Source: RGIG3513 sp045658985 (lineage in GTDB: Bacteria; Bacillota; Clostridia; Oscillospirales; Butyricicoccaceae). From it: a DNA stretch of 64,000 nucleotides. The DNA is taken from contig JAZOWC010000068.1 in NCBI GenBank assembly GCA_045658985.1, positions 1 through 64,000 on the forward strand. Reading direction: 5' to 3'. Shown here piece by piece: positions 22,581 through 32,446 of the stretch. Position numbers and translations under genes: made by a program. Numbering within the stretch: position 1 is the first letter of the stretch; each line of letters starts with the position of its first letter. The notes below the pieces were generated by a model. That model had not been told where the DNA came from. It saw only the letters and a program-made list of their open reading frames with translations, and made no database searches.

Positions 22581-24971
22581 TCAAAATACCAGCGACGGGC
22601 GCAGCACGCAGAAGGCGTTCTTGCCCAGAATGGAGTTCATAAGGCTTACGGCTTTTTCGGCGTTCATTATTTTTGCGCCTCCCGACGTCATATAGAGCAG
22701 TTCGCAGCCGTCAAGCACCAGATACACGCTGCAGGAGCTTCCGTCCGAGCTGCTTGAGACAAGCAGGATATCTCCGGTGAGGAGCATGGACGGCTTGAGC
22801 ATCTGTATACGGTCTTTTTGATAGGACGAATTATCCACGTACCATCCGCCGTAGAGCGAGGGCACCACGAGAGGATCGGCGCGGAGATTGAGGTACTCCC
22901 CTACTCTCGATGCCGAGAACAGACGGTCAAACAGAGCCTTCTCGTTGGTCAGGCGGATATTGTCACCCACTACCGAAGTGTATACGCTGTTGATTATCTG
23001 ACCCATTGTGGCTCGGGAGCCTGTTTGCGCCCGTGCGGCTTTGTCCAAAGCCGCCATCTGCGAGGTTGTAAGGGTATTGGCAACGTAAATATCGGCGCAG
23101 TACAGCTCGATGCCGTTGACGGCAGTATATCCGCTGCCGATGCTGCTGCCCAGACCAACGTCACCGTTGACCGTGACCGTGTAGCTGACCTCATATCTCT
23201 CGCCGGGTTCAAGCGCGGTGCTCCAGCTGAGAGTTCTGCCGCTGACCCGATCGCCGCCGCTGACGAGAGTGGTATTGTCGGGCAGGGTCGCGGTAACAGA
23301 GATAAATCTGCTCTTGGCGGACGTGTTCTCCACGCTGACAGTATAGGACACCCTGTCACCGGGGTTGGCGCTCTTGCCCTGAGGATGGCTGGTCAGCTTC
23401 TGCGCGATGATACCCGTCATACCCGACATACGGTCGAGGGTCTTTTGGGGAATAGGAACGTGGATGACATTGAGGGGGCGGAGGATGGCGAATCGGCCGG
23501 TTTTGGGCAGGTAGCGGCTTGAGGAGGGATTGAAGTAGGTCTCGCTCAGCTCATCATAGCGGATGCTGCCGTTTTTTTCAAAAACCTCGCCCGAGCCGTA
23601 ATTATAATTGCTGCCCGTACTGTGGACGTATCTGCCGTTGCCCACGTACATAATAATATGTCCGTTGCTCTCGTCTGCCAGACGGGTAACTATCATATCT
23701 CCGGGCAGGAGCAGGGATTTGACCCGATCGATGAGGGATTGTTTCTCCCCCTCGGTCTCGCTGCCCGTATTGTCATAATAGAACACGGTCATATCCTTGC
23801 GCTCAATAAAGTCTGCAGTATACCACGACACGATATCATAGTCAAAGGTCTCGCGGATCAGGGTGTTGATAAAGCAGGCGCAATTGGTATATACGGTGTT
23901 CTGATCGGTGGCAAGTTCGGGTGACTGCAGGCCGTGGCGGTGGCGGTACACAGCGGACATATTGCTGTGGCGCTTGACAAGACGGGTGTCGTCGTACTGT
24001 ATTCGGCTGCCGCGGTTAACGTAGGCATCGGCGGTGGCAATAAGAGCGCGGGCGCCCTCCGAGTAATACTCGTCACCGCTCCAGAGGCTATCCGTGTCAT
24101 CGGGCACGATGGGATCGGCAGGTGTGACGGGTATATGGGGAGGATCATCGGGTTGCCCGGGGGCAGGATCGGGGACAGCGGGCGTGGGATCGGGGACAGC
24201 GGGGGTGTCTGCAGGAGGCTGCACGGTGCCCGAACCGACTATAATGATCTCCACCGCCGCAGATACCGTATATGCCGAGCCGCCCGTAGACTTGTCAACG
24301 CCCGTGATGCGGCAATATACAAAATAGTGGTCTCCCATCTCGTGATCGAGGGGCAGGTTCAGCGCGGATGTATCTGTCTGCTCCAGAAAGCTGCCGCCGA
24401 CAGAGTCGGAGTTTGAATCTATATACCAGTCATAGGTGTATAGCGTACCCGACTGCTCCTTGACGGCAAGCTTGAGTACGCCGCCGTTTGATGCGGAGGC
24501 GGTAAGTTTTTTGGGTATCTCGTCGATCTCAGGCGGGGTGAGAGTGATCTCCTGCCAGAGAGCAGTGATAGTCAGGTCGGATACAACGGGAGAGTCAAAG
24601 CCGTACTCCTCCCCTGCTGACGTCCATCCGCAGAAAGCATAGCCTTGGCGCACCGGATCGGAGGGTCTCTGAACCCTATCCCCCTCGGTCACCGACCGAA
24701 TGAAGGCAGCATCACCGTTCTGCAGATCAAAGGTCACGGTAAACACCGACGGGACAGAAGGCTCGGGATCATCTGCTGTGGGAGGTACAGGTGTGGGATC
24801 GTCGGGCAGAGGCGGTGTGACGGGCGCGTCGGGTGTATCGGGAAGATCGGCCGAGGTCTTGTCCCCGTCTGCCGCGGGTGCCTGATGGGTATCATCGCTC
24901 GAGCAGGCGTACATAAACACAAGCAGCATACAGAGGATGATGGATATATATTTTTTGAATACTGTGCTCAT
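22581..24971 (-). CDS. Surface lipoprotein with NlpC/P60-type domain
   Basis: 796 residues. The signal peptide has its lipid Cys at 23 (MYACSS), then comes a Pro/Asp-rich linker (25-75). An InlB B-repeat-like domain follows (76-140, VTFDLQNGDA to ALW), then an Ig-like domain (about 155-245), a second Pro/Asp linker, and an NlpC/P60-like cysteine peptidase (about 305-500). The latter has candidate triad Cys364 (NCACF), His438 (GHIIMYVG) and His450. A DUF11-like beta domain (535-605) and a C-terminal segment resembling a degenerate second NlpC fold (about 655-790, GDILLV) complete it. A role in peptidoglycan cleavage is inferred from the family. It shares the B-repeat plus Ig-like head with the giant protein upstream. 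Confidence 0.8.
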   Translation of the reverse strand: MSTVFKKYISIILCMLLVFMYACSSDDTHQAPAADGDKTSADLPDTPDAPVTPPLPDDPTPVPPTADDPEPSVPSVFTVTFDLQNGDAAFIRSVTEGDRVQRPSDPVRQGYAFCGWTSAGEEYGFDSPVVSDLTITALWQEITLTPPEIDEIPKKLTASASNGGVLKLAVKEQSGTLYTYDWYIDSNSDSVGGSFLEQTDTSALNLPLDHEMGDHYFVYCRITGVDKSTGGSAYTVSAAVEIIIVGSGTVQPPADTPAVPDPTPAVPDPAPGQPDDPPHIPVTPADPIVPDDTDSLWSGDEYYSEGARALIATADAYVNRGSRIQYDDTRLVKRHSNMSAVYRHRHGLQSPELATDQNTVYTNCACFINTLIRETFDYDIVSWYTADFIERKDMTVFYYDNTGSETEGEKQSLIDRVKSLLLPGDMIVTRLADESNGHIIMYVGNGRYVHSTGSNYNYGSGEVFEKNGSIRYDELSETYFNPSSSRYLPKTGRFAILRPLNVIHVPIPQKTLDRMSGMTGIIAQKLTSHPQGKSANPGDRVSYTVSVENTSAKSRFISVTATLPDNTTLVSGGDRVSGRTLSWSTALEPGERYEVSYTVTVNGDVGLGSSIGSGYTAVNGIELYCADIYVANTLTTSQMAALDKAARAQTGSRATMGQIINSVYTSVVGDNIRLTNEKALFDRLFSASRVGEYLNLRADPLVVPSLYGGWYVDNSSYQKDRIQMLKPSMLLTGDILLVSSSSDGSSCSVYLVLDGCELLYMTSGGAKIMNAEKAVSLMNSILGKNAFCVLRPSLVF

Positions 24972-25005
24972 CTGATCACTCCAAAACCGGGATTTAGATG
25001 AATAT

Positions 25006-25034
25006 ATTCTACCATAGTTAAGAGTGTATTACAA
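25006..25034 (-). promoter_or_regulatory. Promoter of the NlpC/P60 lipoprotein gene
   Basis: TTGTAA (25034-25029) and TAGAAT (25011-25006) have a 17-base spacer, so the gene has its own promoter after the terminator of the giant gene. Confidence 0.55.
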
Positions 25035-25047
25035 TAAATTAATATGT

Positions 25048-25083
25048 AAAAAGTCCTGCATGTCAGACATGCAGGACTTTTAT
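25048..25083 (-). terminator. Terminator of the 2405-residue surface protein gene
   Basis: A near-perfect stem, AAAGTCCTGCATGT and its complement, with a T-rich tail, 12 bases after the stop codon at 25096. Confidence 0.8.
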
Positions 25084-25095
25084 TAAAGCTTGATA

Positions 25096-28000
25096 TCAGC
25101 CGAGGATTGCCATAACTGCGGCATTCTGGATGGCAGCTGCGTCGGCAGCGCTGATGCCCTCAGGAACGTAGACCACAGTTGCGGGAGTTGCCTGGAAGAT
25201 CTCTGCGTATACAGAGCAAGCCAGGAGGTAGCCGCCCTCGATATCGATGGTGTCGGAGATGCTGTTTGTGTAGGGATTGACGCCCTGTGCAAGACAAGCT
25301 TCGACAGCGGTTGCGTAGCTGATGACGATATCGGTATCGCCTGCCAGCTTCTTGGTGTTTGCCTCGATCAGATCGGCATAATCGGTTCTGTCGGAGATAC
25401 CGTTATTGTTGACCTGATCACGGAAGTACTGGCTGACGGTGTTCTGTCTTGCTGCGGGAGCAACGATCATGACCTTGGCCTTTGCATTGTTCTGCAGAGC
25501 AAGCTCGCGGACAGCCTTGGCTGCGGCGGCTTCTGCGTCGAATGCTGCGGTGTCGAACAGAACCTTGTCCTTGCCTGCTTCGACGATGACGTAATCGTAC
25601 TCAACGCCGCTGTACAGAAGCTGAGTGCTCAGTGCGGCATTCTGTGCTGCCTGCTCCAGAGACTCGATACCGGGGATAGCCATAACGTACAGCTCCTTGC
25701 CGGTCTCCTCTGCGATTTCGGCGAGCATATCTGCAACGTCACTGTCGGTCAGAGCTGCACCTGCAAGCAGGACGTTGGTTACTGTGCGCTCCTTGTAGCT
25801 GTCGGTTACGGGAGCGGGATCGACCTTGTCCAGATCAAGTACGACCTCTGCGGCGATAGCCTGAAGCTTTGCGCCGACGGTGGGCTTGACCGAATAGTTG
25901 TCGCTCTCAAATCTCATAATGCCAACGGGGCTCTTGCCGGTGATTGCGGTATACATACAGCAGGCGATAAGATAGCTGCCCTCGTTGCTTGCGTGGTCAA
26001 CACTGAGGCTGACATAGGGATCGATCTCGGTGTTGGCAATACATCTCTCAAATGCGTTTGCAAGGCTCATAACGGTCACGTCGGTTCCGACTGCGGGGAG
26101 AACCTTCTCCTTGACAAGCTTGTTGATGGCATCGGCATGCTCGGTGCGGGTGGTGATGTTTACATCAGCAAACTTGTACTTGGTCAGATCCTGACGGGCA
26201 AACATAACGTCCAGAACGATCTTGACGTTGGGGTTGTATGCCTTTGCCAGATCGATGATGCCCTTGAGAGCGGTGATATCGCTGTTAGCGGTAGAGCTGT
26301 GGATAACGGCGTTGTCACGGCCGACCTGCAGGACGATGACGTCAACTTCGCCATCCTGCAGCTGTGCGCGGACTTTGCTGTAGCCGTCGCCTACAAGACC
26401 GGTCTCCCAGATGTTCCATGCGCCGTTGCCGACAACAGTTCTGATCTCGGCCTCATAGCCTGCTTTTTCAAGCAGCTCACCGACATACTCGGTGGTGTCA
26501 AAGCTGTAGGATGTGCTGGAGTAGGTCATAGACAGAGAACCAACCATCAAAACGGTCAGATCGGTGTCATTGTACTCCTTGGCATTGGGTGCTACCCAAT
26601 ATGCGGGACGGGTGGCTTCTTTCTCGGTGAGCCACTTTGCGCGGAGGGTAAGTCCGCCGTAGGGCATCACTGCGCCGTCAAAGGAGAACTCGTTATTAAG
26701 AGCGGCATCTGTGTACCAGCCCTTGAATACGTAGCCTGCCTTGACAGGGGTCTCGGGAGCGGTGAGGGCGGTGCCCATCTCGGCTGTGACGGCCTCAATC
26801 TCGCCTGCGCCGTCGGTGTCAAAGGTTACGGTAAAGGCAGTGGCAGCCTCGACCTCGATACCGAGGACGAACTTGGTTGCCAGCTTCTGCAGTGCGATAG
26901 CTGTCTCAACGTCGACTGTTGCGTCAACGCCGCCGATGTTGGAGCCGAGAGCGCCTACGCCGACGGGGGTCTCACCGAACATTGCAGCGTAAATAGCGCT
27001 GGCGGTCAGGTAGGAGCCCTTGGGGGTAGAACGGTTACCGACGTTTGCACGGGTGGCAACGTCATTGGGTTCGCGGAACAGATCAGCCTTGATGACTGCT
27101 GCGTCGTCGCTGTATGCCTCAAACAGATCGGCGATAGAAACGACCACTACGTTGGCGATACCCTTGTCCTTGATGAACTGAGCCATCTCCTCTGCCTCTG
27201 CGGTGATCAGAGCGGCATGGGTCTTGTGATCGGTAACGGTAACGTTGGTGAAATCAGCAAAGTTTGCCTGATGACCGTAGGGAGCTGCGATGATGACCTT
27301 GACGTTGGGGTTCTTGTCATAGGCGATCTTTGCCAGCTTGTATGCGGAAAGGATGTTCTGGGTCTTGCTGCTCTCGCTGTTGATGGAGAAATCTCTGCCC
27401 GACTGCAGAACGATATAATCGAACTTGGTGGATGCAAAGCCGTTCTTGGTGTCGGTGCTGGAGATGGTCATATCGGTCTCGGAGGAACGTGCGGAGGATG
27501 CGAACAGCTCATACAGATTGTATGTTGTCCATGTGGTACCGTGGGTTGCCTGAGCCTTGACGATGTTGACGGGCTTGCCCTGACCTGCCTCGATCATCTG
27601 AACGAGTGTGTCGGTCATGTTGTAAGAGCCCATCATCATGCCGCCGAATACGTACATATTGACAGCACCTTCTACGGTCTTGTCCTCGACCTCCTGAGGC
27701 TTCTCGGGAGTGGGATCAACGGGCTTGGGCTGAGCGGTGCCGCCGGACACCACCTGAGCAGCCAAAGCCTGAAGCTTGGCTGCTGTAGCGGCGTCAACGT
27801 TGGCGTCCCAGGTGATTTCGCCTGCGCTGTTTTTGCCTACTGTACCGGTGGTCTTGAGGCCAACGGGGCTCTGATCGAGCATTGCGGTGAAGATACCGCA
27901 GGCTGCCAGATAGGAACCTGCAGGGTTGGAGCGGTTGCCGACGTTCTTTCTGCCGGTTTCTGCATCGGGCTCACGGAACAGTTCAGCCTTGATGACTGCT

Positions 28001-31000
28001 GCGTCATCGCTGTAAGCCTCGAACAGGCTGCCCAGAGAAACGATCTCAACGTTCTTGGCATAGCCCTGGCTGAGGATGTAGCCTGCTACGGATGCGGCTT
28101 CCTGATCGATGTACTTGACGTGAGTCTTGTGGTTGGTCACAACGGGATTGGTCAGGTCTGCAAAGTTTGCCTGATGGCCGTAGGGAGCAACCAGAATGAT
28201 CTTGACGTTGGGGTTCTTCTGAGCTGCCAGCTTGGCGATCTTGGCGGCTGCGTACTCAACCATACCGTCATAGGAGCTGCCCTCTACCAGAGAGAAGTCT
28301 CTGCCGGTCTGGATAAGAACGTAGTCAAAGCTGACTTCCTGAAGCTTCTGCATAGCCTTCTGTGCGGAAGAGCCGCTGCCGAAGGTCATATCGGTAGCCG
28401 AGTTACGTGCGGAAGATACGAACAGCTCCCATACGTTATAGGTAGTAGCTGTGGAAGTATGACCCAGATATGCATCAACGTGGACTTTGACTTCCTTGCC
28501 GGTAGCTTCTTTGAGCATATTGGTCAGGGTAGCTGTTGTGCCGTAGGAGCCCATGGGATGGCCGCCGAATACAAAGATATCAACGATATCATCGGGCTCG
28601 GTGGGGACAACTGTGGGAGGAGTTACGGGGTCAGCGGGTTCGGGGGTCAGGGTGACCTTCTGGTCGGGCTTCTCGGTGGGAACCTTGCCGCCGAGGACGT
28701 AGTCTGCTGCCAGCTTCTGCAGTGCTGCAGCGGTGGTGGCGTCGACCTTGCAGTCGGTGGTGATTCCGCCCTCTGCGTTGAGGATATCTCTGCCCAGAGT
28801 GGTCAGACCCTCGGGGCTCTTGTCAAACATTGCGGCATAGATACCTGCTGCTGCGAGGTAGGAACCCTTGGCAGAAGCACGGTTGCCGGTGTTGCCGCGG
28901 CTGGTAACTGTGTTGGGCTCGCGGAACAGATCCTTGTAGATGTCCACAGCCTTGTCGCTGTAGCACTCAAACAGATTACCGACGGAGACGATCTCTACGT
29001 TGGCAATGCCGTCATTCTTGAGAGCCTCGTATGCACGGAATGCCTCGTAGTTGATGAACTTGACGTGCTTTGCGTGGTTGTCGATGTTGTAGGTCTTGAA
29101 ATCTTCCCAGGTTGCGGTGTGACCGTAAGGAGCAACAAGCAGAACTTTGACGTTGGGGTTCTTGGCTGCTGCCAGCTTGGCGATCTTGCGAACTGCGATG
29201 ACGTTCTTGTTGTAGGAAGTGCTGCCCTCGATCAGAGAGAAGTCTCTGCCCATCTGGATAACCAGAACGTCATATGCGTTGGTTGTCAGTTCTTCGTTGA
29301 CGCGCTTGCCGGTGGTGGAAGAGGAGAACTTGATCTCGTCTTCTTTGCTCTGAACGCTGCTGTCAAACAGCTCGTAGAGGTTCCATGTAGTGCTGGTGGT
29401 ATTGTGTACCAGATATGCCTCTGTATCTGCAATGACTTCCTTGCCGGTGCCTTCTTTGATCATCTCGGTCAGAGTGTTGATCATATTGTAGGAGCCGAAC
29501 ATGGGGCCGCCGAAAGACCATACGCGGATGCTGTCGCCGTCTGTGGAGACGGGAGCGGTAGTGTCTGCAGGCAGAGTGTAGGTGGGAGCGGGGGTCTTGT
29601 CAACAGGCTTCTCCTGAACGATACCGTCCTTGTTTGCCCATGCGCCGTAGATGGTCACGTTGCCCAGAGGCATCTTGCCGGACATAAAGCTGAAACGGGT
29701 ATTGAAATCGGGATCGTAGAACCAGCCTGCAAAGAGCAGATCGCCCTTGGTGGGATCCTTGGGAGCTTCGATGACCGAGCCGGCCTCAGCGGTGATGGAA
29801 GCAACCTCGCTGCCGCCGTTGGTGTAGAAGTTCAGGGTGGACTGGGTAGAAACCGTGCCCTCATACTCGGTGCCGAAGACGGTCTTGTGAGCGGTCTTCT
29901 GGAGCTTGAGGAGCATTGCGCCGTCTGTGACAACACCGGGAGCGTTCTGGCTGCCGCCTGCATAACCGCTGTAGGTCATGCCAACGGGAGACTTGTCATA
30001 GATGGTGGAGTAGATGGTTGCTGCTGCCAGATATGCACCGGCCTCGCTTGCACGGTTACCGGTGTTTGCGCGGGTTGCGATAACGTTCTTCTTCTGATAC
30101 AGATCGTTGGTGATGTCGTCGGGGTTATCGCTGTAGTTGAGGAATGCATCGGAAACGTATGCGATCTTGACCTGAGAAGCAGGCAGATAGCCGCCGTTGA
30201 CGATGGAGTCTCTCATTGCTTCGGCCTCGGAGTTGATGAAGGGTACGTGCTGCTCAAGGCTGCCGATGGTGTAGAAGTCGGAGAAGTTTGCGTTATGTCC
30301 GTAAGGAGCATAGATGATGAACTTGACGTCGGGGTTCATCTTGGCTGCCAGAATAGCAAACTTGGTTGCGGAGATGATGTTGTTGGTTCTGGAGTTGTCG
30401 TTCTCCATGGAGAAGTCACGACCAGACTGAATAATAACATAGTCCAGCTTCTTGGAAGTAAGAGCATCCTGCATCTTGGCTCCGTAAGAACCGAAGCTGA
30501 TGGTGTTGATATCGCTTCTGGAAGAAGATTCAAACAGCTCGTAGAGGTTATAAGTGGTGGATTCACTGGAGTGGCCCAGCCATGTGATAGTGAGGTTGAC
30601 CTTCTTGTTTTCTTCCTTTTCCATCATTTCGACAAGGGTCTTTTCCATGTTATAAACGCCGATGGGGTATCCGCCGAACATCAGGACGTTCATCTCGCCG
30701 CCGGTGGGCTTGGTTACGGGATAGGTGCTGAGCTCGGTGGGATTGGGATACTTGTAAGCAGGGTCAAGATCCTTGGGATCTACGGGAGCGTCGGGATCTA
30801 CCCATGTATCAACGTACTTGACGTAGCCGGATACATCGGGCAGGGTCTCGGTCTCGATACCCAGAACATGCTTTGCGGCCAGAGCCTGCAGCTTGACGCC
30901 CTTGGCAGGCTCAACGGAGAAGTTGCCTGCGTCGAAGCACATAACGCCTACGGGGCTCTCGTCAAAGATAGTTGCATACAGACCGCAGGCCATCAGGTAG

Positions 31001-31605
31001 CTGCCGTATACGTCTGCAAAGTCGGAAACGTCATTGCCCCAGGGGTTGATATCGGTCTCTTCGAGGCAAGCCTCAAACAGAGTGTTCATATCGGAGGTCA
31101 GGTAGGGCATCTTGAGCAGCTCGGACTTTTCGTCCCAGTACATCTGGATAGCCTCAGAGTGCTCCTTGCGGTTGGTGATGACGGGGTTGTGCTTTGCATA
31201 GGGATCGGTGTAGTACTTGCTGGAGGTATCCTGACGTGCGTAGGAGATCATGGGAACGACTACGACGCCGGGGTTCATCTCCTTGCAGATGGAGTAGATG
31301 CTGTCGATAGCTGCAAAGTCGGAGTTTCTGGTGCTGGAGCTCTGTACCATACAGTAGTCACGGCCGAGCTGCATAACGATGAAGTCATAATGTCTCAGCT
31401 CGTACATAGCCTGAACGGTAAGGAAGCCGTCACCGACAAGGCCGCTCTCCCAGATGTTGTAGTTGGAGCCGACGGTCAGCTTGTCAACGGTAACGCCCTT
31501 GCCGCTGGCGCGGGCCAGAGTCTGCAGGAACAGAGCCGAGTCGTGAGCTGCGCCCTCGGTGGTGCGGTGCATAACGCCCGAACCGATCATCAGGACGGAG
31601 ATGGT
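25096..31605 (-). repeat. Tandem SGNH-like module array (seven units)
   Basis: Protein-level repeats of about 230-285 residues covering residues 237-2405 of the giant lipoprotein. The DNA of modules 3, 4 and 5 is similar enough to be seen by eye (for example the segments around 27060, 27950 and 28900, with GCGGAACAGATC/GTTC and TAGGA(A/G)CC motifs). This indicates internal duplication and possible recombination or assembly trouble. Confidence 0.7.
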
Positions 31606-32313
31606 GCGGTCCTCGACCTCGACCTTGATGGTGTCGGACATGCTGCTTGCTGTAGCGCCGCTGGCGTTACGGGTACCTGTTACCTCACAGTATACCCAGT
31701 ATTCCTTGCCCTTTTCCAGATTTCTGGGGAGGGCTGCGCCTGCTGCGGTCTGGCCCTCGATGAGAGTGCCGCCGCTGTTCTCGTTCTTGTCGTTGATGTA
31801 CCACTTGAAGGTGTAGGAGTAACCACGGGTCTCCTTGACCTTGACCTCAACGCTGCCGCCTGCGAAGGGAGCAGCCTTGACGACCTCGGGCAGCTCCTCA
31901 AGTACGGGAACTACTGCGGGATCCATAGTCCAGGTTGCGGTGACGGTAAAGGGAGCTTCGACAGCCTTGCTGAAGTCATAAGCTTTGCCGTCTACCTGCC
32001 ACTCTTTGAAGGTGAAGCCGGTACGGGAAGGATCATAGGGTTTTTCCAGCTTCTCGCCCTTTTCAACCTTCTTGGTTGTGGGAGCGGAGCCGTCAGCCAG
32101 ATCGATGGTGACCTCGATCTTCTCGGCCTTGGGAGGTTCGGGATCAACGGGGGGCTTGGGATCTACGGGCGGATTGGGGTCTACGGGATCCTGAGTGCCG
32201 GGATCTACTGTGCCGGGTTCTTCTGTCTTGTCGCCGCAGGCGAAGGAAAACAGCAGAGCGCCGCAGAGCAGAACGAGCAGGCTCAGCTTGAGAATGCTTT
32301 TCAGTCTTTTCAT
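25096..32313 (-). CDS. Giant surface lipoprotein with seven SGNH-like modules
   Basis: 2405 residues. The lipoprotein signal has its Cys at 26, followed by a Pro/Asp linker (30-62), a B-repeat-like domain (66-130) and an Ig-like domain (133-235). Seven SGNH/DUF4886-like modules then follow at about 237-485, 541-814, 928-1208, 1243-1524, 1550-1818, 1918-2160 and 2178-2405. Two further B-repeats (825-893, 1827-1895) sit between modules 2/3 and 5/6. Each module opens with a hydrophobic strand plus FGG or a similar turn where active SGNH enzymes have GDS, and most end in GSYLxAC-x-x-Y-x5-SPVG. The usual DxxH is replaced (for example TGNRAS in modules 2 and 3), so most modules are probably non-catalytic binding domains. 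Modules 1 and 6 form one subtype (NIWE-GLVGDG), 2-5 another (APYGH). The start has GGAG upstream. Confidence 0.82.
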   Translation of the reverse strand: MKRLKSILKLSLLVLLCGALLFSFACGDKTEEPGTVDPGTQDPVDPNPPVDPKPPVDPEPPKAEKIEVTIDLADGSAPTTKKVEKGEKLEKPYDPSRTGFTFKEWQVDGKAYDFSKAVEAPFTVTATWTMDPAVVPVLEELPEVVKAAPFAGGSVEVKVKETRGYSYTFKWYINDKNENSGGTLIEGQTAAGAALPRNLEKGKEYWVYCEVTGTRNASGATASSMSDTIKVEVEDRTISVLMIGSGVMHRTTEGAAHDSALFLQTLARASGKGVTVDKLTVGSNYNIWESGLVGDGFLTVQAMYELRHYDFIVMQLGRDYCMVQSSSTRNSDFAAIDSIYSICKEMNPGVVVVPMISYARQDTSSKYYTDPYAKHNPVITNRKEHSEAIQMYWDEKSELLKMPYLTSDMNTLFEACLEETDINPWGNDVSDFADVYGSYLMACGLYATIFDESPVGVMCFDAGNFSVEPAKGVKLQALAAKHVLGIETETLPDVSGYVKYVDTWVDPDAPVDPKDLDPAYKYPNPTELSTYPVTKPTGGEMNVLMFGGYPIGVYNMEKTLVEMMEKEENKKVNLTITWLGHSSESTTYNLYELFESSSRSDINTISFGSYGAKMQDALTSKKLDYVIIQSGRDFSMENDNSRTNNIISATKFAILAAKMNPDVKFIIYAPYGHNANFSDFYTIGSLEQHVPFINSEAEAMRDSIVNGGYLPASQVKIAYVSDAFLNYSDNPDDITNDLYQKKNVIATRANTGNRASEAGAYLAAATIYSTIYDKSPVGMTYSGYAGGSQNAPGVVTDGAMLLKLQKTAHKTVFGTEYEGTVSTQSTLNFYTNGGSEVASITAEAGSVIEAPKDPTKGDLLFAGWFYDPDFNTRFSFMSGKMPLGNVTIYGAWANKDGIVQEKPVDKTPAPTYTLPADTTAPVSTDGDSIRVWSFGGPMFGSYNMINTLTEMIKEGTGKEVIADTEAYLVHNTTSTTWNLYELFDSSVQSKEDEIKFSSSTTGKRVNEELTTNAYDVLVIQMGRDFSLIEGSTSYNKNVIAVRKIAKLAAAKNPNVKVLLVAPYGHTATWEDFKTYNIDNHAKHVKFINYEAFRAYEALKNDGIANVEIVSVGNLFECYSDKAVDIYKDLFREPNTVTSRGNTGNRASAKGSYLAAAGIYAAMFDKSPEGLTTLGRDILNAEGGITTDCKVDATTAAALQKLAADYVLGGKVPTEKPDQKVTLTPEPADPVTPPTVVPTEPDDIVDIFVFGGHPMGSYGTTATLTNMLKEATGKEVKVHVDAYLGHTSTATTYNVWELFVSSARNSATDMTFGSGSSAQKAMQKLQEVSFDYVLIQTGRDFSLVEGSSYDGMVEYAAAKIAKLAAQKNPNVKIILVAPYGHQANFADLTNPVVTNHKTHVKYIDQEAASVAGYILSQGYAKNVEIVSLGSLFEAYSDDAAVIKAELFREPDAETGRKNVGNRSNPAGSYLAACGIFTAMLDQSPVGLKTTGTVGKNSAGEITWDANVDAATAAKLQALAAQVVSGGTAQPKPVDPTPEKPQEVEDKTVEGAVNMYVFGGMMMGSYNMTDTLVQMIEAGQGKPVNIVKAQATHGTTWTTYNLYELFASSARSSETDMTISSTDTKNGFASTKFDYIVLQSGRDFSINSESSKTQNILSAYKLAKIAYDKNPNVKVIIAAPYGHQANFADFTNVTVTDHKTHAALITAEAEEMAQFIKDKGIANVVVVSIADLFEAYSDDAAVIKADLFREPNDVATRANVGNRSTPKGSYLTASAIYAAMFGETPVGVGALGSNIGGVDATVDVETAIALQKLATKFVLGIEVEAATAFTVTFDTDGAGEIEAVTAEMGTALTAPETPVKAGYVFKGWYTDAALNNEFSFDGAVMPYGGLTLRAKWLTEKEATRPAYWVAPNAKEYNDTDLTVLMVGSLSMTYSSTSYSFDTTEYVGELLEKAGYEAEIRTVVGNGAWNIWETGLVGDGYSKVRAQLQDGEVDVIVLQVGRDNAVIHSSTANSDITALKGIIDLAKAYNPNVKIVLDVMFARQDLTKYKFADVNITTRTEHADAINKLVKEKVLPAVGTDVTVMSLANAFERCIANTEIDPYVSLSVDHASNEGSYLIACCMYTAITGKSPVGIMRFESDNYSVKPTVGAKLQAIAAEVVLDLDKVDPAPVTDSYKERTVTNVLLAGAALTDSDVADMLAEIAEETGKELYVMAIPGIESLEQAAQNAALSTQLLYSGVEYDYVIVEAGKDKVLFDTAAFDAEAAAAKAVRELALQNNAKAKVMIVAPAARQNTVSQYFRDQVNNNGISDRTDYADLIEANTKKLAGDTDIVISYATAVEACLAQGVNPYTNSISDTIDIEGGYLLACSVYAEIFQATPATVVYVPEGISAADAAAIQNAAVMAILG

Positions 32314-32394
32314 ACGCTTTCTCCTTTTTTGTAATGAGTTTGCGATTGTTTTTCGTGCTTTTGGTTTGCGGGACAGTGTTTGCTGTAGGTTGTA

Positions 32395-32429
32395 TCCGTC
32401 GGGGTATCGGGGTTCAATACCCCGACGGA
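32395..32429 (-). other. Hairpin between the two giant surface genes
   Basis: A 13-base perfect inverted repeat (32395-32407 with 32417-32429) has no T-run on the minus strand. It lies in the 133-base gap between the two genes and may be an inefficient terminator or mRNA-processing structure. No separate promoter is seen for the downstream gene. Confidence 0.5.
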
Positions 32430-32446
32430 TGAATTGGAATCAAAAC

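Noticed and set aside
25090..32334. 2414-codon open frame on the plus strand, antisense to the giant lipoprotein
   Set aside because: Cys/Gly/Val/Leu-rich composition without domains or a ribosome binding site. It mirrors the codon bias of the minus-strand gene, which has a signal peptide, recognisable domains and a good ribosome binding site.
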